7,710 nt of DNA from Alphaproteobacteria bacterium (GTDB lineage Bacteria > Pseudomonadota > Alphaproteobacteria > Puniceispirillales > Puniceispirillaceae). Shown in pieces: positions 1-6,378 of the stretch. How positions within the stretch are numbered: the first letter of the stretch is position 1; each line of letters opens with the position of its first letter. A program made the position numbers and the translations under genes. Where the stretch lies: positions 1 to 7,710 of the forward strand of contig WTHY01000048.1 in assembly GCA_011522945.1 (NCBI GenBank), given 5' to 3'. The notes below the pieces were generated by a model. The model did no database searches. It was not told the origin of the DNA and was given only the letters and a program-made list of their open reading frames with translations.

Positions 1-948
1 ACGCCCTTCGATCCAGTTCCAGATCATGTCCCTGACCGATACCCCATCAAATGCACGGGTGTAGAGCTTGTTGCCTGTCATCACATGACCGTAATTATTG
101 CCTTCGAATCCAACTGCATTGCGCTTCCTGGCATCAATTGAGAACCCAGCGCCGTAAAAGTTGATATCAGCATGGGTTGACGCGCGAACCACCGTCTGGT
201 CGCCATGACGATTGTAGCTGTCACCAATGTTCCAAATTGGAAAAACATGCTTGATCCCCATCTTTTCAAAATGCGGTCTGGATGGAAAGCAGTGCGCCCA
301 ATGATTGGCCTGACAATGGGCGGGCATGTTGGGGTAGATAAATTTTGTGATTTCCGCCCAAGGGCCTGTGGTCCAGCCCAGTCTGGCTTTAAGTGATTCG
401 GAATCAAGCCAGAAGCTGTCAGCGACCACAAAAGCGTGGTCATATTTGGCGATGAGGTCAGCATTGAATCCAATGCCAATAGACCCGGCACTGTAGCCAG
501 CGATTACCAGACTGTCTGCCGCAGCAAAGGTGGAGTCATATTGGGAGAAAATATCTTCGAAGATTTTCCTGCCATGAAATTTGACGGTCTTCCCATCAAT
601 TTCGTGAGAATGAAAGCCCTGATGCATGTCGCTAGAGCAATGGGGAATGACTATGACGTTATATCCATTCTCGGAGAAGTCACGAACCATGGGGTACCAG
701 TCACCAAAATGATCCAGTGACATTGCAGTCTTCATGTGAATGTTGCGTTGCCGATAGCTGTCGGCGTTGATTGCGACACCGCCGCCCTGGACATAGACCA
801 GCCATTTATTGGACTTAGCTGGAAAGTGGCTGAAAGTTGCCTGATTGCCGTCATTACAGACAGCGTCCGGAGATTTTGTGTATTTCAACTCAGCAAGAGC
901 CGACGTTGACAGGGTCAACACCGTAAACAAAACAGACATGAAACGCAT
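1..948 (-). CDS. Secreted pectin acetylesterase/NOTUM-family hydrolase (3' end outside window)
   Basis: Reading the minus strand from an ATG at 948 gives 316 codons open to the left edge, so the C-terminus is missing. Residues 1-19 look like a Sec signal peptide: short basic start, hydrophobic core, and an ALA|E cleavage site after residue 19. The mature part resembles the PAE/NOTUM branch of alpha/beta-hydrolases: a WLVYVQGGG strand and oxyanion-type glycine stretch at about 49-57, an IPHCSSDMHQG segment at 101-111 (family form: YC..D...G), the nucleophile elbow GYSAGS with Ser153, a probable acid Asp243 in NIGDSYN, and a probable catalytic His288 in NNYGHVM. Family members remove acetyl or acyl esters from polysaccharides (plant PAE) or palmitoleate from Wnt (animal NOTUM). 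The bacterial substrate is not known from this sequence. The protein probably acts in the periplasm or outside the cell. The family call is fairly firm; the substrate is open. It is transcribed away from the tRNA and nuo genes. Confidence 0.8.
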   Translation of the reverse strand, partial: MRFMSVLFTVLTLSTSALAELKYTKSPDAVCNDGNQATFSHFPAKSNKWLVYVQGGGVAINADSYRQRNIHMKTAMSLDHFGDWYPMVRDFSENGYNVIVIPHCSSDMHQGFHSHEIDGKTVKFHGRKIFEDIFSQYDSTFAAADSLVIAGYSAGSIGIGFNADLIAKYDHAFVVADSFWLDSESLKARLGWTTGPWAEITKFIYPNMPAHCQANHWAHCFPSRPHFEKMGIKHVFPIWNIGDSYNRHGDQTVVRASTHADINFYGAGFSIDARKRNAVGFEGNNYGHVMTGNKLYTRAFDGVSVRDMIWNWIEGR

Positions 949-955
949 GGCAAGA

Positions 956-962
956 CCTCCTT
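956..962 (-). promoter_or_regulatory. Strong Shine-Dalgarno of the esterase gene
   Basis: On the minus strand AAGGAGG lies 7 nt before the ATG at 948. It is a full-consensus site and fixes that ATG as the start rather than the in-frame Met4 codon (ATG at 939). Confidence 0.8.
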
Positions 963-1030
963 GGTTCATCTCATGACAGCGAAGAATTACGGTGCGTGAT
1001 AGTCCTAAAATTGTTCAGGACAGGGGGTAA

Positions 1031-1038
1031 AAACGTTT
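1031..1038. promoter_or_regulatory. AAACGTTT palindrome, possible LacI-type operator
   Basis: A perfect 8-bp palindrome centred on CG, inside a looser GTAAA/TTTAC repeat (1027-1040), lies about 80 bp upstream of the esterase start. LacI/GalR-family operators are typically centred on CG with A-rich and T-rich arms, so sugar-responsive control of the esterase is conceivable. No regulator gene is in view, and an 8-bp palindrome can arise by chance. Confidence 0.2.
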
Positions 1039-1150
1039 ACATTTCCCGAAAGCTTGACGATTTGATAGTTTGATTTCCTGTGGTGAACCCCAGAGGAAGG
1101 CCAGCGATGGGAGAACATCCGAAAAATGTGTCTTAGAGGCGTTCCGGCGC

Positions 1151-1179
1151 TTGACAGGGTGAGGGGGTTGTTTTACCAC
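1151..1179 (+). promoter_or_regulatory. Candidate sigma-70 promoter for tRNA-Asp
   Basis: A perfect TTGACA (1151-1156) is followed after 17 bp by TACCAC (1174-1179), which keeps only three of six -10 consensus bases. It would start transcription about 30 nt before the mature tRNA end, a sensible distance for a tRNA leader. The -35 and spacing are good and the -10 is poor. Confidence 0.4.
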
Positions 1180-1193
1180 AGGCACACCTTGGG

Positions 1194-1210
1194 ACGAGCG
1201 GTTCGCTCGT
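1194..1210 (+). other. 7-bp hairpin in the tRNA-Asp leader
   Basis: ACGAGCG (1194-1200) and CGCTCGT (1204-1210) are perfectly complementary around a GTT loop and end 7 nt before the mature tRNA. No T-run follows, so it is not a standard terminator. It may be a processing structure in the precursor 5' leader for RNase P or RNase E. That role is inferred from position only. Confidence 0.5.
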
Positions 1211-1217
1211 GCGAATT

Positions 1218-1294
<77 letters not shown>

Positions 1295-1444
1295 TCATCA
1301 AATATAATCCCAACATACTCTTCTGCATTTTCTCCTTTACGTACCGCTGTAGTGATTTGCGGGCGTTTTTGATTATCTTGCAAATTTTCTGGGTCAGGAT
1401 TTCCTGATGTCTAGATTGATGTTTCAGCCGAAGATAATCATACG

Positions 1445-1497
1445 AATCGGGCTTCGGAGAAGCAAACAGCTTCACACTGCAGAAAACCCGCCCGATT
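1445..1497. repeat. Inverted repeat with alternative inner hairpins upstream of nuoA
   Basis: AATCGGGC (1445-1452) pairs with GCCCGATT (1490-1497). Inside, GCTTC (1451-1455), GAAGC (1459-1463) and GCTTC (1469-1473) allow two competing hairpins: the GAAGC block can pair to its left (3-nt loop) or to its right (5-nt loop). The pairings are exact in the sequence. Whether an RNA covering this region is made is unknown. Confidence 0.5.
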
Positions 1498-1571
1498 TAG
1501 CCCTAAGCTGCTTGCAATTCTGGCATGTCTGGACTATCAGTTGCCTTGTCAGAATTTAGCCTGGTCAGTCT

Positions 1572-1601
1572 TTGACCGGCGCTTGTGGGGGTGCTGATAC
1601 A
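1572..1601 (+). promoter_or_regulatory. Weak candidate promoter for the nuo operon
   Basis: TTGACC (1572-1577) has five of six -35 consensus bases. After 18 bp comes GATACA (1596-1601), which matches only three of six -10 bases. The -35 box overlaps an inverted repeat GGTCA-n5-TGACC (1563-1577), which could bind a regulator. The call rests mostly on position 60-90 bp before nuoA. Confidence 0.2.
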
Positions 1602-1602
1602 T

Positions 1603-1662
1603 ATGAGGCTACAAATAGCTAGCCTCCTGTTGATATCGGCACATGATAAAGTGGGAAAGTGA
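1603..1662 (+). CDS. Possible 19-codon upstream ORF in the nuoA leader
   Basis: An ATG at 1603 opens 19 codons (MRLQIASLLLISAHDKVGK) and stops with TGA at 1660-1662, leaving one base before the nuoA ATG at 1664. Such close spacing is what translational coupling needs. The only ribosome-binding candidate is a G-rich run at 1587-1591, about 11 nt upstream, which is poor. The ORF also overlaps the 1605-1626 hairpin. It may be chance; no homology can be claimed for so short a peptide. Confidence 0.2.
   Translation: MRLQIASLLLISAHDKVGK
1605..1626 (+). other. 7-bp stem-loop before the nuoA ribosome binding site
   Basis: GAGGCTA (1605-1611) and TAGCCTC (1620-1626) are perfectly complementary with an 8-nt loop. 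There is no following T-run, so it is not a terminator. It sits 27 nt before the nuoA Shine-Dalgarno and could be an mRNA structure or a DNA operator. Confidence 0.45.
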
Positions 1663-1663
1663 T

Positions 1664-2029
1664 ATGGAAACCTATCTCTCTGAATACCTGCCTATAGCAG
1701 TGTTCTTTGCCATTGCCATCGGTCTGTCAGTTGCCTTTGTCATTGGCTCTTTGGTTGTCGGTAATCAAAAACCTGATATTGAAAAGCTCACTGCATATGA
1801 ATGTGGTTTTGATGCTTTCGATGATTCTCGCAAGCCATTTGACGTTCGTTTTTATCTAGTGGCCATCCTATTCATTATCTTCGACCTAGAAATCGCCTTT
1901 CTATTCCCATGGGCAGTAGCGCTTGGGGATATTGGTATGTTTGGATTTTGGTCAATGATGCTGTTCTTAGGGGTCTTAACAATTGGTTTTATTTATGAGT
2001 GGAAAAAAGGAGCTCTGGAATGGGAGTGA
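1664..2029 (+). CDS. nuoA: NADH-quinone oxidoreductase subunit A
   Basis: This is a small membrane subunit of complex I that lies beside the quinone entry region, where its long loop contacts the connecting module. The 121-residue product has three hydrophobic segments at about 10-32, 63-84 and 91-111. The conserved loop motif YECGFD is at 45-50, and the acidic FDLEIAFLFPW motif of the second helix is at 73-83 with buried Asp74 and Glu76. I prefer the ATG at 1664 because GGGAAAG (1653-1659) precedes it at a good distance and it gives the usual family length. An in-frame ATG at 1643 would add 7 residues but has no visible ribosome binding site. First gene of the operon; its end overlaps nuoB by 10 nt. 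Confidence 0.96.
   Translation: METYLSEYLPIAVFFAIAIGLSVAFVIGSLVVGNQKPDIEKLTAYECGFDAFDDSRKPFDVRFYLVAILFIIFDLEIAFLFPWAVALGDIGMFGFWSMMLFLGVLTIGFIYEWKKGALEWE
2007..2012 (+). promoter_or_regulatory. Shine-Dalgarno that sets the nuoB start
   Basis: AAGGAG lies 7 nt before the ATG at 2020, within the end of nuoA. It favours that ATG over an in-frame GTG at 1999, which would place the site inside the coding region. Confidence 0.8.
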
Positions 2030-2568
2030 TTGATCCGCGCACTGCTGCACCTATCCCCCCAGGCGCTGAGCAGGATAAAATCCTGAATGCAGTTACAGAT
2101 GAAATTACTAATCGTGGTTTTGTAATTGCCAAAGCAGACAAGTTGTTCAACTGGGCGCGCTCTGGCTCTTTATGGCCAATGACATTTGGTCTTGCCTGCT
2201 GCGCTGTTGAGATGATGCACTCTGCGGCAAGCCGATACGATATGGACCGGTATGGCATGCTGTTCCGTCCAAGTCCCCGCCAGTCAGATGTGATGATCGT
2301 GGCTGGTACTTTGACAAACAAGATGGCGCCAGCGCTTCGGCGTGTCTATGACCAGATGCCAGAGCCAAGATGGGTGCTATCTATGGGTTCATGCGCAAAT
2401 GGCGGTGGTTATTATCACTATTCATATGCAGTGGTGCGCGGCTGTGACAGGATCGTGCCAGTAGATGTTTATGTGCCTGGCTGTCCACCAACAGCTGAAG
2501 CCTTAATCTATGGTCTCTTGCAGCTGCAAAAGAAGATTAAACGAACCGCAACAATCGCACGGACGTAA
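2020..2568 (+). CDS. nuoB: NADH-quinone oxidoreductase subunit B, carrier of cluster N2
   Basis: NuoB (PSST homologue) holds the terminal 4Fe-4S cluster N2, which passes electrons to quinone at the interface with NuoD. All four ligands are present in the 182-residue product: adjacent Cys60-Cys61 in GLACCAVEMM, Cys125 in SMGSCANGGG and Cys155 in VPGCPPTAEAL. The paired cysteines are the family hallmark. The segment SRYDMDRYGMLFRPSPRQSD at 71-90 is also typical. The start is the ATG at 2020; a GTG 21 nt upstream would add seven residues absent from usual family members. It overlaps nuoA by 10 nt, which suggests translational coupling, and is followed by a 56-nt gap before nuoC, the longest in the operon. 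Confidence 0.97.
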   Translation: MGVIDPRTAAPIPPGAEQDKILNAVTDEITNRGFVIAKADKLFNWARSGSLWPMTFGLACCAVEMMHSAASRYDMDRYGMLFRPSPRQSDVMIVAGTLTNKMAPALRRVYDQMPEPRWVLSMGSCANGGGYYHYSYAVVRGCDRIVPVDVYVPGCPPTAEALIYGLLQLQKKIKRTATIART

Positions 2569-2624
2569 GTGCGTATTTTGTGGCTAAGGAATAGACACTT
2601 TTTATAAAATTGAGGGTGTAAGAC

Positions 2625-3275
2625 GTGCCAAATTTATCTGCCTATATTCCGGAAGCTGATGCGCTTTCAAGCTTTGCTGGGCGGCTTCAAATTCTGCTAA
2701 ATGGCAATGATTGCGAGCTTGTGAATGAACGGCATGAGCTCGTTATTCGTGTCCCTCTTGATAATCTGCGTGATGTGTTAACAAAGTTTCGTGATGATTC
2801 GACGGTGGCGCTAAACCAGCTCACTGATGTCACAGCAGTAGATTATCCAGAACGCCCAAAGCGTTATGATGTTGTGTATCAGATGCTAAGCGTGAATTTT
2901 AACCAGCGTGTTCGTGTAATTACGTCTGTAAATGAGAGTGATCTAATCCCGTCTGTTGTAGATTTATTTGCCTCAGCAAATTGGGCAGAGCGGGAAGTCT
3001 GGGATATGTTCGGCTTGTTCTTCGCTGGCCATCCTGACTTGCGCCGGCTGCTTACTGATTATGGCTTTGAAGGGCATCCTCTGCGCAAAGACTTCCCTCT
3101 GACAGGCTATGTTGAGGTGCGCTATGATGATACGGAGCGCCGCGTTTTATATGAGCCGGTTCAATTAACTCAGGAATTCCGTGATTTTGATTTTCTCTCA
3201 CCATGGGAAGGGGTGCAAGCGAGCATGCCTGATCTGACCGACGAGGACTCATCTGACCAGGCGGAGGCAAATTAG
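2625..3275 (+). CDS. nuoC: NADH-quinone oxidoreductase subunit C (30-kDa subunit)
   Basis: NuoC is a cofactor-free peripheral-arm subunit that packs against NuoD and stabilises the connecting module. The 216-residue product carries the 30-kDa signature, EREVWDMFGLFFAGHPDLRR, from Glu122, then LLTDYGFEGHPLRKDFPLTG, and ends with the common LSPWEG element at about 191-196 before an acidic tail of some 20 residues. The start is a GTG at 2625, with GAGG at 2612-2615 nine nt upstream. It is a free-standing gene, not the nuoCD fusion of enterobacteria, and lies 2 nt before nuoD. No cysteine cluster motifs are expected or seen. Confidence 0.96.
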   Translation: MPNLSAYIPEADALSSFAGRLQILLNGNDCELVNERHELVIRVPLDNLRDVLTKFRDDSTVALNQLTDVTAVDYPERPKRYDVVYQMLSVNFNQRVRVITSVNESDLIPSVVDLFASANWAEREVWDMFGLFFAGHPDLRRLLTDYGFEGHPLRKDFPLTGYVEVRYDDTERRVLYEPVQLTQEFRDFDFLSPWEGVQASMPDLTDEDSSDQAEAN

Positions 3276-3277
3276 AT

Positions 3278-4456
3278 ATGAGTGACATGCAAATCCGCCC
3301 TTTAACATTGAACTTTGGTCCGCAGCATCCGGCTGCTCATGGCGTTTTGCGTCTCGTGCTGGAAATGGATGGCGAGGTTATCGAGCGTGCAGACCCACAT
3401 GTGGGATTGCTGCACCGTGGCACTGAAAAACTGATTGAGCATAAGACATATTTGCAGGCTCTGCCATATTTTGACAGGCTTGATTATGTCTCGCCAATGA
3501 ACCAGGAACATGCCTGGGCACTTGCAATTGAAAAAGCATTACATATAGATGTACCAGAGCGCGCAAAATATATTCGTGTGCTCTATTGCGAAATTGGCCG
3601 TATCCTAAACCACCTATTGAACTTGACCACATTCGCGATTGATGTGGGTGCTATGACGCCATTGCTCTGGGGGTTTGAGGAGCGGGAACATCTCATGGAG
3701 TTTTATGAGCGTGCCTCAGGTGCGCGACTTCATGCCGCTTATTTCCGCCCAGGTGGTGTGCATCAGGATCTACCAGATGGTTTAACAGATGATATTCTGT
3801 CATGGACAGAAACATTCCCTAGCTTCATTGATGATTTAGAAACATTGCTTACCAACAACCGCATCTTTAAGCAGCGTACTGTTGATATTGGCGTGTTGAC
3901 GACTGAAGAAGCGCTAAATCTTGGCATGTCTGGTCCGGTTTTGCGCTCAACTGGCATGGCATGGGATTTACGCAAATCACAGCCCTATGATGTTTATGAC
4001 AAAATGGATTTTGATATCCCTATCGGAAAAACCGGGGATTGTTATGCACGCTACTTAGTACGTGTGGAAGAAATGCGTCAATCACTGAAGATTATTCGCC
4101 AAGCTATTACAGATATGCCGGAAGGCCCTGTGTTAGCAGAGAATAATAAAGTCACACCGCCGCGCCGTGGTGATATGAAGCAGTCTATGGAAGCGTTGAT
4201 CCATCACTTCAAATTGTACACAGAAGGCTTCCATGTGCCCGCTGGTGATAGCTATACAGCGGTTGAAGCGCCAAAAGGGGAGTTTGGTGTTTATTTAGTA
4301 GCCGATGGCACAAATAAGCCGTATCGCGCTCGTCTTCGTGGGCCTGGATATTATTTTATGGCAGCTGTCGATTATATGTCACGCGGCCATATGCTTGCAG
4401 ACTCAGTGGCGATTATTGGGTCATTAGATATTGTATTTGGTGAGATTGACCGATGA
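3278..4456 (+). CDS. nuoD: NADH-quinone oxidoreductase subunit D (49-kDa subunit)
   Basis: NuoD, related to the large subunit of NiFe hydrogenases, forms the quinone-reduction pocket with NuoB. The 392-residue product shows the loop NFGPQHPAAHG at 12-22 and the signature LLHRGTEKLIEHK at 44-56. His21 and Tyr70 are 49 residues apart, the same spacing as the quinone-headgroup residues His38 and Tyr87 of the Thermus Nqo4 protein, so I infer they are the equivalents. The C-terminus GSLDIVFGEIDR is the ordinary family ending. GGAGG at 3263-3267 supports the ATG at 3278; a second ATG at 3287 would remove three residues and cannot be excluded. It overlaps nuoE by 4 nt (ATGA). Confidence 0.97.
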   Translation: MSDMQIRPLTLNFGPQHPAAHGVLRLVLEMDGEVIERADPHVGLLHRGTEKLIEHKTYLQALPYFDRLDYVSPMNQEHAWALAIEKALHIDVPERAKYIRVLYCEIGRILNHLLNLTTFAIDVGAMTPLLWGFEEREHLMEFYERASGARLHAAYFRPGGVHQDLPDGLTDDILSWTETFPSFIDDLETLLTNNRIFKQRTVDIGVLTTEEALNLGMSGPVLRSTGMAWDLRKSQPYDVYDKMDFDIPIGKTGDCYARYLVRVEEMRQSLKIIRQAITDMPEGPVLAENNKVTPPRRGDMKQSMEALIHHFKLYTEGFHVPAGDSYTAVEAPKGEFGVYLVADGTNKPYRARLRGPGYYFMAAVDYMSRGHMLADSVAIIGSLDIVFGEIDR

Positions 4457-5076
4457 GTATTGCAGCTATTACCTCTGACTTTCAGCCTGATAGCTTTGCA
4501 TTCTCAGCTGAAAATGAAGCACAAATCGAGCGTATTTTGGCAAAATATCCAGATGAGCGCAAAGCATCAGCTGTGATGCCGCTTTTAGATCTCGCCCAAA
4601 GGCAGCATGATAATTGGATCCCGATGAAGGCGATCGAAGATATTGCTAGCCGCCTCGATATGGCTAAAATCAGAGTGCTTGAGGTCGCTAGCTTTTATAC
4701 GATGTTTAATCTGAAGCCGGTTGGAAAATATTTCCTTCAGGTATGTGGCACAACACCGTGTATGTTGCGTGGCTCAGACGAAGTTATGCGCTGTATTAAG
4801 GATAAGCTGAATATTGGGTCTGGTGAAACCTCAGAAGACGGCAAATTCACAATGCTTGAGGTGGAATGCCTAGGTGCCTGCGTAAATGCGCCAATCATTC
4901 AAATGAATGATGATTTCTACGAAGATTTAGATTACGAGACGACCGGCAAACTTATTGACGATCTGGCAAGTGATAATGTGCCTCCTATGGGGTCTATGAC
5001 TGGGCGCCAAGGTTCTGAGCCAACAGGTGGTGCAGATGTGCTTCAGGCTGTCAAAAAAGATGTGGGAAAGGCCTAA
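4453..5076 (+). CDS. nuoE: NADH-quinone oxidoreductase subunit E (24-kDa subunit)
   Basis: NuoE is a thioredoxin-fold subunit that carries the 2Fe-2S cluster N1a next to the FMN of NuoF. The four ligands of the 207-residue protein are Cys98 and Cys103 (CGTTPC) and Cys139 and Cys143 (ECLGACVNAP). An N-terminal helical region (about 18-85, with the EVASFYTMFNLKPVGKY stretch) precedes the thioredoxin fold. A polar tail of about 30 residues after the fold (from roughly 175) is longer than in E. coli NuoE and fits alphaproteobacterial and mitochondrial-type versions. The start ATG shares the sequence ATGA with the nuoD stop, so translation is probably coupled. nuoF begins 4 nt after its stop. Confidence 0.96.
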   Translation: MSIAAITSDFQPDSFAFSAENEAQIERILAKYPDERKASAVMPLLDLAQRQHDNWIPMKAIEDIASRLDMAKIRVLEVASFYTMFNLKPVGKYFLQVCGTTPCMLRGSDEVMRCIKDKLNIGSGETSEDGKFTMLEVECLGACVNAPIIQMNDDFYEDLDYETTGKLIDDLASDNVPPMGSMTGRQGSEPTGGADVLQAVKKDVGKA

Positions 5077-5080
5077 GACC

Positions 5081-6367
5081 ATGTTGCAGGATAAGGATCG
5101 CATTTTTACAAATATCTACGGCTGGGGTGATGCAGGCCTAGGCGGTGCAAAGTCGCGTGGGGATTGGGATAACACCAAAGCCATTTTGGCTCGCGGCCAT
5201 GATGATATCATTGAGGAAATCAAGGCATCTGGTCTGCGCGGTCGCGGCGGTGCTGGCTTTCCAACAGGGCTGAAATGGTCATTTATGCCAAAGGAAGTCG
5301 GTGCCCGCCCACATTATCTGGTGGTTAATGCTGACGAATCTGAGCCTGGCACATGTAAAGACCGTGATATCTTGCGTCATGAGCCGCATAAGCTTGTAGA
5401 AGGCTGCGTTGTTGCTGGTTTTGCGATGCGTGCTCACAAAGCCTATATCTACATTCGCGGTGAGTTTGTGAATGAGGCAAAAGCACTACAAAAGGCGATT
5501 GATGAAGCTTATGATGCTGGTCTTTTAGGGCCAGATGCGGCTGGTTCTGGCTGGGCCTTTGATGTGTATGTGCATCGCGGGGCAGGCGCCTATATTTGCG
5601 GTGAAGAGACAGCACTTCTAGAATCTTTAGAAGGTCGTAAAGGCCAACCACGTCTTAAGCCGCCATTCCCAGCTGGTGTGGGTCTTTATGGTTGTCCAAC
5701 AACCATCAATAATGTGGAATCTATTGCCGTAACGCCGACAATTATGCGTCGCGGTGCAAGCTGGTTCTCCGGACTTGGCAAAGAAAATAACACAGGCACA
5801 AAGTTGTTCTGTATTTCTGGCCATGTGAATAAGCCGTGCAATGTTGAAGAAGAGATGGGTATTCCGCTTAAGGAGCTTATTGAAAAACATGCTGGTGGTG
5901 TGCGTGGTGGCTGGGATAATTTGCTAGCGATTATTCCTGGTGGCTCATCTACCCCGCTTATGTCTCGTGAAGTTTGTGATACGATGACTATGGATTTTGA
6001 TGCGCTTCGTGCTGCAGGCACAGGCTTGGGTACAGCCGGCATCATCGTTATGGACAAATCAACGGATATTGTCCGCGCTATTGCGCGTTTATCCTATTTT
6101 TATAAGCATGAAAGTTGTGGTCAATGCACACCATGCCGTGAAGGCACTGGGTGGATGTGGCGTATGATGGACAGGATGGTCCGCGGTGAAGCTGAGCCGC
6201 ATGAAATCGACACATTATATCAGGTCACCAAACAGGTGGAAGGCCACACAATTTGTGCGTTAGGTGATGCAGCTGCGTGGCCTATTCAGGGACTGATTAA
6301 ACATTTCCGCCCAGAGCTTGAGCGCCGCATTGCTGTGCATCAAGCCGTGGTTAATGCGGCAGAGTAG
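5081..6367 (+). CDS. nuoF: NADH-quinone oxidoreductase subunit F (51-kDa, NADH/FMN-binding)
   Basis: NuoF oxidises NADH with FMN and passes electrons to 4Fe-4S cluster N3. In the 428-residue product the FMN-binding glycine loop GLRGRGGAGFPTG is at 51-63, the conserved NADESEPGTCKDR at 83-95, and the nucleotide-site motif GAGAYICGEETALLES at 167-182. Cluster N3 ligands are Cys346, Cys349 and Cys352 (ESCGQCTPCREG) and Cys392 (TICALGDAAAWP). The ATG at 5081 gives a usual family start; the open frame extends upstream to a GTG at 5027, but those 18 codons overlap nuoE and look non-native. A purine run GGGAAAG (5064-5070) is the likely ribosome binding site. nuoG starts 11 nt after the stop. Confidence 0.97.
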   Translation: MLQDKDRIFTNIYGWGDAGLGGAKSRGDWDNTKAILARGHDDIIEEIKASGLRGRGGAGFPTGLKWSFMPKEVGARPHYLVVNADESEPGTCKDRDILRHEPHKLVEGCVVAGFAMRAHKAYIYIRGEFVNEAKALQKAIDEAYDAGLLGPDAAGSGWAFDVYVHRGAGAYICGEETALLESLEGRKGQPRLKPPFPAGVGLYGCPTTINNVESIAVTPTIMRRGASWFSGLGKENNTGTKLFCISGHVNKPCNVEEEMGIPLKELIEKHAGGVRGGWDNLLAIIPGGSSTPLMSREVCDTMTMDFDALRAAGTGLGTAGIIVMDKSTDIVRAIARLSYFYKHESCGQCTPCREGTGWMWRMMDRMVRGEAEPHEIDTLYQVTKQVEGHTICALGDAAAWPIQGLIKHFRPELERRIAVHQAVVNAAE

Positions 6368-6378
6368 GGGATAGGGCG

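Larger units (their letters stand above)
1295..1663. other. 369-bp non-coding gap between tRNA-Asp and nuoA
   Basis: I see no convincing protein gene here. The stretch contains inverted repeats at 1394-1407 (TCAGGA/TCCTGA, 2-nt loop), 1445-1497, 1561-1579 and 1605-1626, a weak promoter candidate at 1572-1601, and a possible 19-codon upstream ORF. No hairpin followed by a clear T-run could be found after the tRNA, so read-through from the tRNA promoter into nuo is possible but unproven. The stretch is best read as the tRNA 3' flank plus the promoter and leader of the nuo operon. Confidence 0.6.

Noticed and set aside
81..491. A 136-codon minus-strand frame and plus-strand frames at 205-396 and 436-720
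   Set aside because: They overlap the esterase gene, which has a signal peptide, catalytic motifs and a consensus ribosome binding site; these frames have none.
1344..1370. CCGC/GCGG hairpin followed by GCGTTTTT as a tRNA terminator
   Set aside because: The stem is only 4 bp with an 11-nt loop, too weak for a credible intrinsic terminator.
1525..1575. A 16-codon plus-strand ORF in the nuoA leader
   Set aside because: There is no ribosome binding site, and it ends far from nuoA with no coupling geometry.
1643..1663. Longer nuoA start at 1643
   Set aside because: It has no Shine-Dalgarno and adds seven residues absent from usual NuoA; the ATG at 1664 has both spacing and length in its favour.
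2569..2624. Possible inserted gene or regulatory hairpin in the 56-nt gap between nuoB and nuoC
   Set aside because: It is too short for a gene, and no stable inverted repeat is visible beyond the ribosome binding site of nuoC.
5027..5080. Extended nuoF start at GTG 5027
   Set aside because: The 18 extra codons lie inside nuoE in another frame and do not resemble a NuoF N-terminus.
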